Source of the DNA: an uncultured Prevotella sp.
Lineage (GTDB): Bacteria; Bacteroidota; Bacteroidia; Bacteroidales; Bacteroidaceae
Length of the DNA: 64,000 bases
Assembly: GCA_944320235.1 (NCBI GenBank)
Contig: CALUGQ010000034.1
Span: forward strand, 1-64,000
Reading direction: 5' to 3'
Part shown: positions 54,801 through 62,001 of the stretch, piece by piece
Layout: the number at the start of each line of letters is the position of its first letter
Position numbering within the stretch: position 1 is the stretch's first letter
Position numbers and translations under genes: made by a program
The notes under the pieces: model-generated
Seen by the model: only the letters and a program-made list of their open reading frames with translations
The model's database searches: none
What the model was told of the DNA's origin: nothing

Positions 54801-55383
54801 TAAGGAATTGATTCTCAATGAGGTAAATGTTAAAGAACTGCGCTTTGCCGAAGGTGCCGGTGTGCTAGTCAGGAAAGTAAAGTGTAATTTCCGAACGATG
54901 GGCAAGAAGTTTGGTAAACTCATGAAAGACGTTGCTGCCAAGATGGCTGCGTTGACCCAGGAGGAGATTTCGTCATTGGAGAAAAACGGGAAAGCGATAT
55001 ATTGCATCAATGGTCAGAGTGTTGAGGTTGACGCAGCCGATGTGGAGATAATCAGCGAGGATATCCCAGGGTGGCTTGTAAGCAACGATGGCAACGTAAC
55101 TGTGGCACTAGAGGTCGAGCTTACTGATGATTTGCGTAGCGAAGGCCTTGCACGGGAATTGATTAACCGCATCCAGAACCTTCGCAAGGACAGTGGCTTG
55201 GAAATTACCGACCGCATCAATGTCGTAATATCGCCAGATGAGCGCATAATAAATACTATTGGCGACTATGCCGACTATATAAAGACACAAGTTCTTGCCG
55301 ATAATATCAGTGTTGCTGATAATGCCGGAGAGGAATATGACCTTGATGGAATTAAGGCAACAATAGAGATTGTGAAGATTTAA
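51817..55383 (+). CDS. ileS: Isoleucyl-tRNA synthetase
   Basis: IleS joins isoleucine to tRNA-Ile and edits valine. The 1188-residue class I enzyme has the HIGH region as FEGPPSANGNPGIHHVFAR near residues 48-60, the editing domain (YAAWTTTPWTLPSNTALCVGP-like and GTGIVHIAPTFGADD), WFDSGSMPYAQ, and the KMSKS loop as KGNKMSKHVGNV near residue 740. The wording of these motifs and the length resemble the eukaryote-like type 2 group, which is known for low sensitivity to mupirocin. It is the first gene of a long same-strand run with dksA-like, lspA and others. Confidence 0.95.
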   Translation: MAKKFAEHKGLNLTQVNKEVLERWNENDVFRKSVEEREGCPQFIFFEGPPSANGNPGIHHVFARAIKDTFNRYKTMKGFQVRRKAGWDTHGLPVELGVEKELGITKADIDNKESAKYISVEDYNHKCRENVMKFTAEWRRLTEEMGYFVDLDNPYITYDNKYIETLWWLLKQLHTKGLLYKGYTIQPYSPAAGTGLSSHELNQPGCYRDVKDTTTTALFKIVAPKAEWTEWGEAYFAAWTTTPWTLPSNTALCVGPSFKYVAVQTYNTYSDAPITIIMAEECLASYLPPEGKDKPMEGYKHGDKVVPYRIIGTYVGTELVGMKYVQLMPWVKPCQNIGVHAADFANDYAAAHPEKVFVGENGKERFVDLEEMAFRVISGDYVTTEDGTGIVHIAPTFGADDAHVAAAAHIPALFLINKKGETRPMVDLEGKYYGLDELDTNFVKNCVDVEAYGHHAGDYVKNAYKPEFNVGGKYDENAASKAEDLNIVICMEMKQAGTAFRIEKQVHNYPHCWRTDKPILYYPLDSWFIRSTAGKERMVELNKTINWQPESTGTGRFGNWLENLNDWNLSRSRFWGTPLPIWRDEDGEEKCIGSLQELYDEMEKAVAAGVMDSNPFKDKGFVPGDYSKENYDRVDLHRPYVDDIVLVSSTGKPMKRETDLIDVWFDSGSMPYAQIHYPFENKDLIDRRLAFPADFINEGVDQTRGWFFTLHAIATLVFDSVAFKNVISSGLVLDAKGNKMSKHVGNVINPFEMIEKYGADPVRFYMLTNSEPWDNLKFSPDGVDEVRRKFFGTLYNTYSFFSLYANVDGFDYSQSDVELSERPEIDRWILSVLHSLIKNVTQELDNYDPTKAGRLIDAFVNDDLSNWYVRLNRKRFWGKEMSNDKLSAYQTLYTCLETVAKLLAPFAPFYADQLYLDLISATNRDNVCSVHLSKFPEADERYIDKGLEARMGLAQKITSMVLALRRKVNIKVRQPLQEIMIPAVDEEQKNHIVAVKELILNEVNVKELRFAEGAGVLVRKVKCNFRTMGKKFGKLMKDVAAKMAALTQEEISSLEKNGKAIYCINGQSVEVDAADVEIISEDIPGWLVSNDGNVTVALEVELTDDLRSEGLARELINRIQNLRKDSGLEITDRINVVISPDERIINTIGDYADYIKTQVLADNISVADNAGEEYDLDGIKATIEIVKI

Positions 55384-55416
55384 AATTTGACCGTTTAATA
55401 ACATAACATTACTATT

Positions 55417-55797
55417 ATGGCAGAAAAGACACGTTATAGCGATGAAGAACTTGAAGAGTTCAGGGGAATCATCAACGACAAACTCGCTTTGGCTAGACGC
55501 GACTATGAGCAGATGATGAGTGTGCTTATGAATCAAGATGGGAATGATGTGGATGATACATCACCAACTTATAAGATACTTGAAGAGGGTAGTGCGACAC
55601 AAACCAAGGAGGAGTTGATTCAGTTGGCAAGTAGGCAGCAAAAGTTCATCCAAGGATTGGAAGCAGCTTTGGTGCGCATACAAAACAAGACATACGGTAT
55701 TGACCGCATGACAGGTAAGCTGATTCCCAAAGAGCGTTTGCGCGCTGTGCCACACGCAACACTGAGTGTTGAGTCGAAGCAGAACAGGAAGAAATGA
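55417..55797 (+). CDS. DksA/TraR-family protein with a degenerate zinc finger
   Basis: The 126-residue protein has the acidic coiled-coil (about residues 9-95) and a C-terminal finger-like end that reads NKTYGIDRMTGKLIPKERLRAVPHATLSVE. In DksA this region has the pattern Y-G-x-C-x-x-C-G, with two more Cys later; here all are absent (GIDRMTG, and no C-x2-C at the end), although the KERL-A-P-A phrase is kept. DksA-family proteins enter the secondary channel of RNA polymerase and modulate rRNA and stress promoters. Its stop overlaps the lspA start by 4 bases. Confidence 0.85.
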   Translation: MAEKTRYSDEELEEFRGIINDKLALARRDYEQMMSVLMNQDGNDVDDTSPTYKILEEGSATQTKEELIQLASRQQKFIQGLEAALVRIQNKTYGIDRMTGKLIPKERLRAVPHATLSVESKQNRKK

Positions 55798-56453
55798 GCA
55801 AGAGCAGCGTAATATTGAACAAAGGAAGAATGGCTATATTCATAATTATAGCCATTCTTTTGGTTGACCAAGTTCTGAAAATATGGGTTAAGACACACAT
55901 GACCCTCCATGAGACAATAACCATTACCAATTGGTTCAAGATATGTTTCATTGAGAACAATGGCATGGCTTATGGAATGGAGATAGGAAGCAAGGTTGCA
56001 CTTACACTTTTTAGGCTAATTGCCATTGCCTTTATAGGGTATTATTTATATTTGCAGGTAAGGCAACAGGCGAAGAGCGGCTATATTGTATGCCTTGCCA
56101 TGGTTGTTGCAGGTGCCGTTGGCAATGTGATAGACTGTATGTTTTACGGTTTGATATTCAGCGCATCGTCTGAGTTCTATACGTCGTTCTTTGTTCCATT
56201 TGGCTCAGGGTACTCATCGTTTCTTACGGGCAAGGTGGTTGATATGTTCTATTTCCCAATAATAGAAACGACATGGCCGCAGTGGGTTCCATTTGCCGGT
56301 GGAGACGATTTTGTGTTTTTCAGTCCTGTGTTCAATTTTGCAGATTCTAGCATTAGTGTCGGTGTGATATTGTTAATCTTGTTTTACAGAAAGGAGATAA
56401 GTCATATTTCAATTAAGCCGAATGCAGGAAAGCATAATGAAAATGCCCAATAA
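55794..56453 (+). CDS. lspA: Lipoprotein signal peptidase
   Basis: LspA removes signal peptides from prolipoproteins at the inner membrane. The 219-residue protein has four membrane helices and the two catalytic aspartates in GNVIDCMFYG (near residue 112) and FNFADSSISVG (near residue 182), plus the ENNGMAYGM loop of the family. It is longer than E. coli LspA (164) because of a long periplasmic segment between the two aspartates, as in other Bacteroidetes. The next gene is a predicted lipoprotein and overlaps its 3' end. Confidence 0.95.
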   Translation: MSKSSVILNKGRMAIFIIIAILLVDQVLKIWVKTHMTLHETITITNWFKICFIENNGMAYGMEIGSKVALTLFRLIAIAFIGYYLYLQVRQQAKSGYIVCLAMVVAGAVGNVIDCMFYGLIFSASSEFYTSFFVPFGSGYSSFLTGKVVDMFYFPIIETTWPQWVPFAGGDDFVFFSPVFNFADSSISVGVILLILFYRKEISHISIKPNAGKHNENAQ

Positions 56454-57381
56454 GAAATTTATAGCATATTGTGTGCAGGTTCTTCTCTGTGCCATTGTGA
56501 CAGTGTTTATACTGTCATGCAAACCAACAGTTCCGAACTGTTATATACAACCTGATGACATGGAAGATATTTTGTACGATTATTATATAGCGCAAGCAAT
56601 GGCAGTGCAAGGGCGTGATTATTCAGAAATTTCTTATAACAAAAATGTATATTATCATGCCGTATTAAAGAAGCATGGCATCTCGGAAGCAGACTTTGAC
56701 TCTTCTTTGGTATATTATTATACAAATGCAGACAGGCTTTATGACATTTATGTCAGCTTGTCGGAGCGTATCGGCAACGAAGCAATGGGGCTTGGGGCAT
56801 CTTATGGCGAAATCGGCAGGTATTCGCAATTAACAGCTGATGGTGACACAGCTGACATCTGGCGTGAATCAACCTCGATGGTGCTTATGCCAATGCCTCC
56901 ATATAATAAAATGTCATTCACTATAAAGGCAGATTCAACTTTCAAACGTGGCGACTCTTTTTTGTTTAACTTTATGACCGATTTCGTTTATCAAGCTGGT
57001 TCGAAAGATGCTGTAATCTATATTGTAATTCATTATGACAATGACAGTGTCTCAACTCATGTGAATCGTGTTGGGATGTCTGGAATATCCCAATTAAGGA
57101 TTCCAGGGAATAAGAATAACGATATCAAGTCAATAGATGGTTTCATTTATCTGAACAGGGGCAACGATGATTCACATACACTAAAGTTGATGTTTATAAG
57201 CCAGGTGCAGTTTGTGAGATTTCATGTGGTCACACCAAAAGAGTCAGAATTGCCAGTCAATGGTTCCGAAAGCCCCAAAGATTCTGCTGACAGAGTAAGG
57301 CCGTTGCCACAGACGAATGTCAATGATATGAAAATGCCAAAAGCAAAGGTGATGAAAGTACAATCTGTTGATAGGCAATGA
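56437..57381 (+). CDS. DUF4296 family lipoprotein
   Basis: The product has a signal peptide ending in VFILSC, a lipobox, so it is predicted to be lipid-anchored. The following CKPTVPNCYIQPDDMEDILYDYYIAQAMA matches DUF4296, a Bacteroidetes family of unknown function with a helical N-terminal domain. The C-terminal part (after residue 150) is beta-rich. The start at 56437 is used because MKMPNKKF gives a normal signal peptide; an ATG 15 bases upstream is also in frame. It overlaps lspA and is followed by a gene overlapping it by 4 bases. The last 50 residues are charged and poor in order. Confidence 0.75.
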   Translation: MKMPNKKFIAYCVQVLLCAIVTVFILSCKPTVPNCYIQPDDMEDILYDYYIAQAMAVQGRDYSEISYNKNVYYHAVLKKHGISEADFDSSLVYYYTNADRLYDIYVSLSERIGNEAMGLGASYGEIGRYSQLTADGDTADIWRESTSMVLMPMPPYNKMSFTIKADSTFKRGDSFLFNFMTDFVYQAGSKDAVIYIVIHYDNDSVSTHVNRVGMSGISQLRIPGNKNNDIKSIDGFIYLNRGNDDSHTLKLMFISQVQFVRFHVVTPKESELPVNGSESPKDSADRVRPLPQTNVNDMKMPKAKVMKVQSVDRQ

Positions 57382-57596
57382 AAAGAACAAAAAAGCGTAT
57401 TGCGTTCAATGAAGTGCTCCTTGACGACAGAATTATAAATAATTGTGCCATAGACATTGTAGATGGCGTGGTCACTGATTTCTTTCAAATAACAGGAGAA
57501 TTGCCTTTTACAGAGTGGCTGGGCGGTTCTGCTACAATTTCGAGAGACGCAAGTGGAGTATTAAGGGTGTATGTCAAAGGTAAATTATTGAAATAA
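57378..57596 (+). CDS. Small protein of unknown function, 72 residues
   Basis: A 72-residue frame begins at an ATGA overlap with the preceding stop and reads MKRTKKRIAFNEVLLDDRII and on. It looks like a beta-rich cytoplasmic domain (EVLLDDRIINNCAIDIVDGVVTDFF) and has no signal peptide or membrane segment. The tight spacing on both sides, 4 bases of overlap and 4 bases of gap, supports it as coding. I do not recognise the family. Confidence 0.65.
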   Translation: MKRTKKRIAFNEVLLDDRIINNCAIDIVDGVVTDFFQITGELPFTEWLGGSATISRDASGVLRVYVKGKLLK

Positions 57597-57600
57597 GAGG

Positions 57601-58917
57601 ATGGAAATGGGCAAAATTAAATTTAGATTATCCGTGATGAATTTCATGGAATTTGCAGTATGGGGGGCCTATCTTACATGTATGGGCAACTACCTTGGTA
57701 AGGTTGGTATGGGCGCTGAGATTTCTTGGTTTTATGCCATCCAGGGAATTGTTTCTATTTTCATGCCAACAATTATGGGAATTGTTGCAGACAAATATGT
57801 TCAGCCACAATTGTTGTTAGGCTTATGTCATTTGGTGGCAGGATTGGCAATGGTCGCTCTTTTTTTTATTGGGGAAAATGCCGCATACCCAGATAAGTTT
57901 CACTTTATATCTGTGTATACATTAAGTGTTGCTTTTTATATGCCAACATTGGCTCTTTCTAACACCACCGCTTTCAGCATACTCAAAGCCAATGGGCTTG
58001 ATACGATAAAAGATTTTCCGCCAATAAGAGTGCTGGGAACTGTCGGTTTCATTGTAGCGATGTGGCTTGTGAATTGTGCTGCCATTGATGCAAGTGGCTT
58101 CCATTTTACGCTTGACGAAAATTCCGCTAAATTCCAGTATACCCACTTGCAGTTCCTTGTATCTGGTTTGTTAAGCCTGCTGTTGTTTCTTTATTGTTTG
58201 ACTTTGCCTCAATGCCCAATAGAAAAAAAGTCATCGCGTTCTTGGACAGAGACTTTGGGTCTCGATGCATTTCGCTTGTTTAAGATACGCAAGATGGCGT
58301 TGTTTTTTATTTTTTCCATGTTGCTAGGGATGTCATTGCAAATAACCAATGGCTATGCGACACCATTCATTACAAGTTTTAAGGGAATCCCCGAAATGGC
58401 TGATACGTTTGGGGCAAACAATGCAACTATGCTTGTGTCTTTATCTCAAGTGGCTGAAGCATTAAGCATTCTGATGATACCATTTTTTCTCAGGCGTTAC
58501 GGTATAAAAGTTGTGATGCTCATATCAATGATGGCTTGGGTGTTGCGTTTCGGGTTCTTCGGGATTGGCGATCCATCATTTCCAGGTGTGATTTTGTTTG
58601 TCCTGTCCTGTCTTGTTTATGGGGTTGCTTTTGATTTCTTTAATGTTTCTGGCGGGCTTTATGTTGACAACGAATGTCCTCCAGAGATGCGGGCTTCTGG
58701 CCAGGGGTTGTTTATGCTCATGACCAATGGCCTCGGGGCAACAATCGGCACATTGTCTGCAGGTGCAATTATAAATCGATATTGTTCGTGGACGGCAGAC
58801 GGCTATCTTATAGGTGACTGGCAAACCTGCTGGTTTATTTTTTCGGGATACGCACTTGTTGTTTGTGTATTGTTTGCCATAGTGTTCCACCCTGATAAGA
58901 AACAAACATCAAAATGA
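57601..58917 (+). CDS. MFS transporter, nucleoside:H+ symporter type
   Basis: The 438-residue protein has twelve predicted membrane helices and matches the NupG/XapB nucleoside-symporter branch, with KFRLSVMNFMEFAVWGAYLT at its N-terminus (F-x-E-x-x-x-W-G-A-Y is characteristic) and PEMRASGQGLFMLMTNGLG in the second half. It would import nucleosides with protons. A GAGG-like purine stretch just before the first ATG supports the 57601 start; a second ATG lies two codons on. Its stop overlaps the ATG of the next gene. Confidence 0.88.
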   Translation: MEMGKIKFRLSVMNFMEFAVWGAYLTCMGNYLGKVGMGAEISWFYAIQGIVSIFMPTIMGIVADKYVQPQLLLGLCHLVAGLAMVALFFIGENAAYPDKFHFISVYTLSVAFYMPTLALSNTTAFSILKANGLDTIKDFPPIRVLGTVGFIVAMWLVNCAAIDASGFHFTLDENSAKFQYTHLQFLVSGLLSLLLFLYCLTLPQCPIEKKSSRSWTETLGLDAFRLFKIRKMALFFIFSMLLGMSLQITNGYATPFITSFKGIPEMADTFGANNATMLVSLSQVAEALSILMIPFFLRRYGIKVVMLISMMAWVLRFGFFGIGDPSFPGVILFVLSCLVYGVAFDFFNVSGGLYVDNECPPEMRASGQGLFMLMTNGLGATIGTLSAGAIINRYCSWTADGYLIGDWQTCWFIFSGYALVVCVLFAIVFHPDKKQTSK

Positions 58918-59477
58918 CGAAAACAAGACTTGTGTTTAGCGGAATCTCAGAGGTGGTAGGAAGCAATGGCATGGCCATAGTGCTATTATCTGACGAAAGT
59001 AAGCATCGTATGCTCAGTGTAGTCTGTGACGCAATCATGAAATATCAGATTGGGTTACGGCGGACAACAAACAGATTGCAAGAGAAACTTTTGCCAGAAG
59101 TGCTTGTAAATATGTTACGGGACAATGCCGATACTGGCCGTTATGAGATTAATGTCTACAATCTTGCAGATGGTGAGTACAAAACAGTTGTCAATGATAC
59201 TGTCGGGCTTAAAGAGTATCCTATCAGGCTTAGCGATGCCATATTGTTGTCGCAGATATGCAACATAGATTTGTTCATGGAAGAAAGCCTGTTCATTTTG
59301 CAAAGTATGCCATATAATGGGGTCACAGACAGATTGGCAATACCTATAAATATACTTGACACCGATAAACTTACGGAAGAGTTAAACAAGGCCATATTGA
59401 ATGAGGACTATCGGCTTGCTTCGCAAATTCAAGAGGAGCTGAAAAAAAGGTCGGGCTGTGACGCTAATGTAGAATGA
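58914..59477 (+). CDS. Bifunctional nuclease (DUF151) with UVR motif
   Basis: The 187-residue protein has a DUF151 core (GISEVVGSNGMAIVLLSDESKHRMLSVV, then YPIRLSDAILLSQICNIDLFM), a fold with reported RNase/DNase activity in plants and in a few bacteria, and a C-terminal UVR-type helix pair (ELNKAILNEDYRLASQIQEELKKR). UVR motifs mediate protein contacts, as in UvrB-UvrC and ClpC. The ATG overlaps the transporter stop by 4 bases. Nuclease activity is a family inference. Confidence 0.82.
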   Translation: MTKTRLVFSGISEVVGSNGMAIVLLSDESKHRMLSVVCDAIMKYQIGLRRTTNRLQEKLLPEVLVNMLRDNADTGRYEINVYNLADGEYKTVVNDTVGLKEYPIRLSDAILLSQICNIDLFMEESLFILQSMPYNGVTDRLAIPINILDTDKLTEELNKAILNEDYRLASQIQEELKKRSGCDANVE

Positions 59478-59481
59478 ACAA

Positions 59482-60201
59482 ATGAAAGAAACACGCTTTT
59501 TTTACGTACCCGATGTAGCCAAAACAAACGAGCTGCCATGCGATGAGGCTGTCCACGCCGTCCGCGTATTGAGGATGAAACAAGGTGACCAGATGATATT
59601 GATGGATGGAGTTGGAACGTTCTTCCTTGCTGAAGTAACCATGGCAGTTCCGCATCATTGCGGATTTAGAGTCTTGGAGACAATGCCGCAACAGCCACAA
59701 TGGAAAGGGAAGTTGCATATTGCGATAGCTCCTACAAAGATGATAGACCGCATGGAATGGCTGTTAGAGAAAATGACTGAAGTCGGAATAGACGAAGTGT
59801 CGTTCCTTGATTGCGCAAATTCAGAGCGGAGAGTGGTAAAGACAGAAAGGTTGGACAAGATAGTTGTATCGGCAATGAAACAAAGCCGAAAAGCTTGGAA
59901 GCCAATTATCAATGGGATTCAGTCGTTTCCCGATTTCTTGTCACATAACACCAATGGTAAGCGTTATATTGCTCATTGTTATTCAGAGATTCCTCGTACA
60001 TATCTGTTTGACGAGTTGAAAGCCAGTTGTTCGGTTGAAGCTGCTACCGTCTTGATAGGGCCGGAAGGCGACTTCACCGTTGACGAGGTTAATAAAGCCA
60101 TGGCAGAAGGATATGTTTCTGTTCATCTTGGAGACAGCAGACTGCGTACCGAGACGGCAGCATTGGTTGCCACAATGATGATGCACCTTTCGAATTCATG
60201 A
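59482..60201 (+). CDS. rsmE: 16S rRNA (uracil-1498-N3)-methyltransferase
   Basis: RsmE methylates U1498 of 16S rRNA in the 30S subunit. The 239-residue protein has an N-terminal PUA-like domain and a C-terminal SPOUT knot: ATVLIGPEGDFTVDEVNKAM and VHLGDSRLRTETAALVATMMM, both strongly diagnostic, with KMIDRMEWLLEKMTEVG and MKQSRKAWKP earlier. Length is normal. It begins 4 bases after the nuclease gene and closes the run that starts with ileS. Confidence 0.95.
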   Translation: MKETRFFYVPDVAKTNELPCDEAVHAVRVLRMKQGDQMILMDGVGTFFLAEVTMAVPHHCGFRVLETMPQQPQWKGKLHIAIAPTKMIDRMEWLLEKMTEVGIDEVSFLDCANSERRVVKTERLDKIVVSAMKQSRKAWKPIINGIQSFPDFLSHNTNGKRYIAHCYSEIPRTYLFDELKASCSVEAATVLIGPEGDFTVDEVNKAMAEGYVSVHLGDSRLRTETAALVATMMMHLSNS

Positions 60202-60328
60202 TGAATTGTCAGTTAAATTTATGTATGTGCCATTGCTTTGAAATGTGACGAATTAATTGTTAAGTGCCATCCCGGCAGTTTTGGAAGGTTGAACGTGCTG
60301 TTTTCCGTGCCTGTTCGGGCCTTTTGGG

Positions 60329-60349
60329 CAAACTGACATATGTAGTTTG
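60329..60349. repeat. Near-palindrome before the DUF3256 gene
   Basis: CAAACT at 60329-60334 faces AGTTTG at 60344-60349 around the self-complementary ACATATGT, with one bulged base. It could be an operator or chance in AT-rich DNA. Confidence 0.3.
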
Positions 60350-60399
60350 TAACAGTCTGTAAACCAGAGTGTAATACAATAAGTTAATAAGTGTAAGAT

Positions 60400-61032
60400 A
60401 TGAGATATATTGTCATAGTTTTTTGCTGTGTATTTTGGCAATTAGGAGTGTGTGCCCAGAATGTTGAAATCAGGGATGTTTTTAAACAAATGCCCGATAC
60501 GATATGTAGATATCTTTCAACAAACAATAAGTTAGATTTGATTGATTTCTTGGATTCAAACATGGAGGCCAAGATTAGCAATTCTTTTAGCGGAACCACA
60601 ACACTTGATGTAATGACTAATGACTATCTGAAAGCAACTCTTACCCCAGCATCATTGCTTGAGATGCGTTTGTTGCCTTATAAGCCAGCGGGGGCCACAG
60701 TGGATGGTCAAATCATTTGTATGGTTACAACCTATGGGGATAGCATAAAGGAGAGTGTCGTGAATTTTTATACTACAGGCTGGAAAGAAATCAAAAGGAT
60801 AAAAAATCCACTCTCATCGGACATCATAAAACAGATTGTTTCTTCAGATTCTACTTTGTCTTCAAGTGGAATGGGTTGTGCTGACTATTGCGCCGAAGCC
60901 AGACTTTCTTCTACCGATAACACAATGACGGTAAGTTTTGCTTTACCGCAGTATATTGAAGGAGACAAGATTGTAACAAAGCACATGAACGTATTAAAAA
61001 CGCTTAAATGGGATGGCACATCATTTAAATAA
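60400..61032 (+). CDS. DUF3256 family exported protein
   Basis: The 210-residue product has a signal peptide (MRYIVIVFCCVFWQLGVCAQ) without a good lipobox and is probably periplasmic. The body (MPDTICRYLSTNNKLDLIDFLDSNMEAKISNSFSGTTTLDVMTNDYLKATLTPAS) matches DUF3256, a Bacteroidales family. No enzymatic function is known; the beta-strand repeats suggest a lipocalin- or LolB-like fold only loosely. It stands about 200 bases after rsmE and has a terminator that lies in the 3' end of the convergent trmH-like gene. Confidence 0.78.
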   Translation: MRYIVIVFCCVFWQLGVCAQNVEIRDVFKQMPDTICRYLSTNNKLDLIDFLDSNMEAKISNSFSGTTTLDVMTNDYLKATLTPASLLEMRLLPYKPAGATVDGQIICMVTTYGDSIKESVVNFYTTGWKEIKRIKNPLSSDIIKQIVSSDSTLSSSGMGCADYCAEARLSSTDNTMTVSFALPQYIEGDKIVTKHMNVLKTLKWDGTSFK

Positions 61033-61107
61033 CATTAAGCATATGGCTTTGGTTTTGGCATATTCTTTGTTGAAAATAAATAAATAGCTATCTTTGCCAT
61101 GTGTTTT

Positions 61108-61917
61108 TCATGGTATTAGATTATTAAGGTTATTAACGATTAATTGTCGTGAGACAGTTAATCGTTTTTTTCTTCTCAAAAATTCAGAACAGGTAATCGC
61201 AGTTGCAATGGCCACATTCAAACTTTCTGCGGTATCGCTTTTGCTAAAGTTTGGTATAAGCAGTTTCTTGTCAATCCTGTTGCGTATGGCTTGCGAAATG
61301 CCTTTGCCTTCATTGCCCATTACAATGAAACCGTTGCTCTCAAGCTGCGTATTATATATGTCTTCACCATCGAGAACGGTTCCGTAAATGTGTGCTTTAC
61401 CTGAAAATCTATCAAATAAGCTTTCAAGGTCAGTATAAATGATGTTCACATGAGCCAGGCTTCCCATTGTCGCTTGTACCGTCTTGGGATTGTAAGCATC
61501 AACTGTGTCATTGCTGCAAACTATGTATTCTATGCCGAACCAGTCGGCTATCCTTATTATTGTACCCATGTTCCCTGGGTCTTGTACACCATCAATTACA
61601 ATGACAAGCTTTTCATCTGGTGAAATGTTTTCTATGTCTTGTTCATTTATAATTGGGAACACACCTATTACGTTTTGTGGATGTTGCAGGAAACTTATTT
61701 TGGCTAATTCCTCTTCTGATATCCTTATGAAGCGGTATTGCCCTTTGTGTTGTAAGGGCGGTTCCCATTCTGCTGTGGCCAATATGACATAAGGTTGGTT
61801 TTTTGCCATGATGTCACCAACGGCTTTTGGCCCTTCTGCAACAAACAGGTTATGGCGTTTCCTAAATTTCTTGTGTTCTAAAGAACGTATGAGTTTTACC
61901 AAGCTCTTTTCAAGCAT
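61108..61917 (-). CDS. TrmH-family RNA 2'-O-methyltransferase
   Basis: A SPOUT methyltransferase that likely 2'-O-methylates tRNA or rRNA. It has the N-terminal substrate-binding domain (LEHKKFRKRHNLFVAEGPKAV) and the knot: VVIDGVQDPGNMGTIIRIADW, TVQATMGSLAHVNI, IVMGNEGKGIS and ESLNVAIATAI. The start at 61917 gives 269 residues; an ATG nine codons upstream lies within a few bases of the predicted transcript start. The target base cannot be told. Its last codons contain a hairpin-T-run that would terminate the convergent DUF3256 transcript. Confidence 0.9.
   Translation of the reverse strand: MLEKSLVKLIRSLEHKKFRKRHNLFVAEGPKAVGDIMAKNQPYVILATAEWEPPLQHKGQYRFIRISEEELAKISFLQHPQNVIGVFPIINEQDIENISPDEKLVIVIDGVQDPGNMGTIIRIADWFGIEYIVCSNDTVDAYNPKTVQATMGSLAHVNIIYTDLESLFDRFSGKAHIYGTVLDGEDIYNTQLESNGFIVMGNEGKGISQAIRNRIDKKLLIPNFSKSDTAESLNVAIATAITCSEFLRRKKRLTVSRQLIVNNLNNLIP
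61137..61171 (+). terminator. Intrinsic terminator for the DUF3256 gene, inside trmH
   Basis: CGATTAATTGTC at 61137-61148 pairs with GACAGTTAATCG at 61153-61164 (11 of 12, 4-base loop), followed by seven T at 61165-61171. It lies within the coding end of the convergent methyltransferase. Confidence 0.7.
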
Positions 61918-61954
61918 ATTTGACGGGTTTGCAAAAATAAACAATTAATTACAG

Positions 61955-61982
61955 CAAAGTTACAATAAAAGTTTTAACTTTG
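61955..61982. promoter_or_regulatory. Divergent -7 boxes of trmH and tamL
   Basis: CAAAGTTA at 61955-61962 (TAACTTTG on the minus strand) and TAACTTTG at 61975-61982 face away from each other 12 bases apart, so the pair forms an inverted repeat with the flanking G and C. Each would start a transcript shortly before the gene on its side. Neither has a good -33 half. Confidence 0.55.
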
Positions 61983-62001
61983 CAACTCCAATTGTAAATA
62001 A

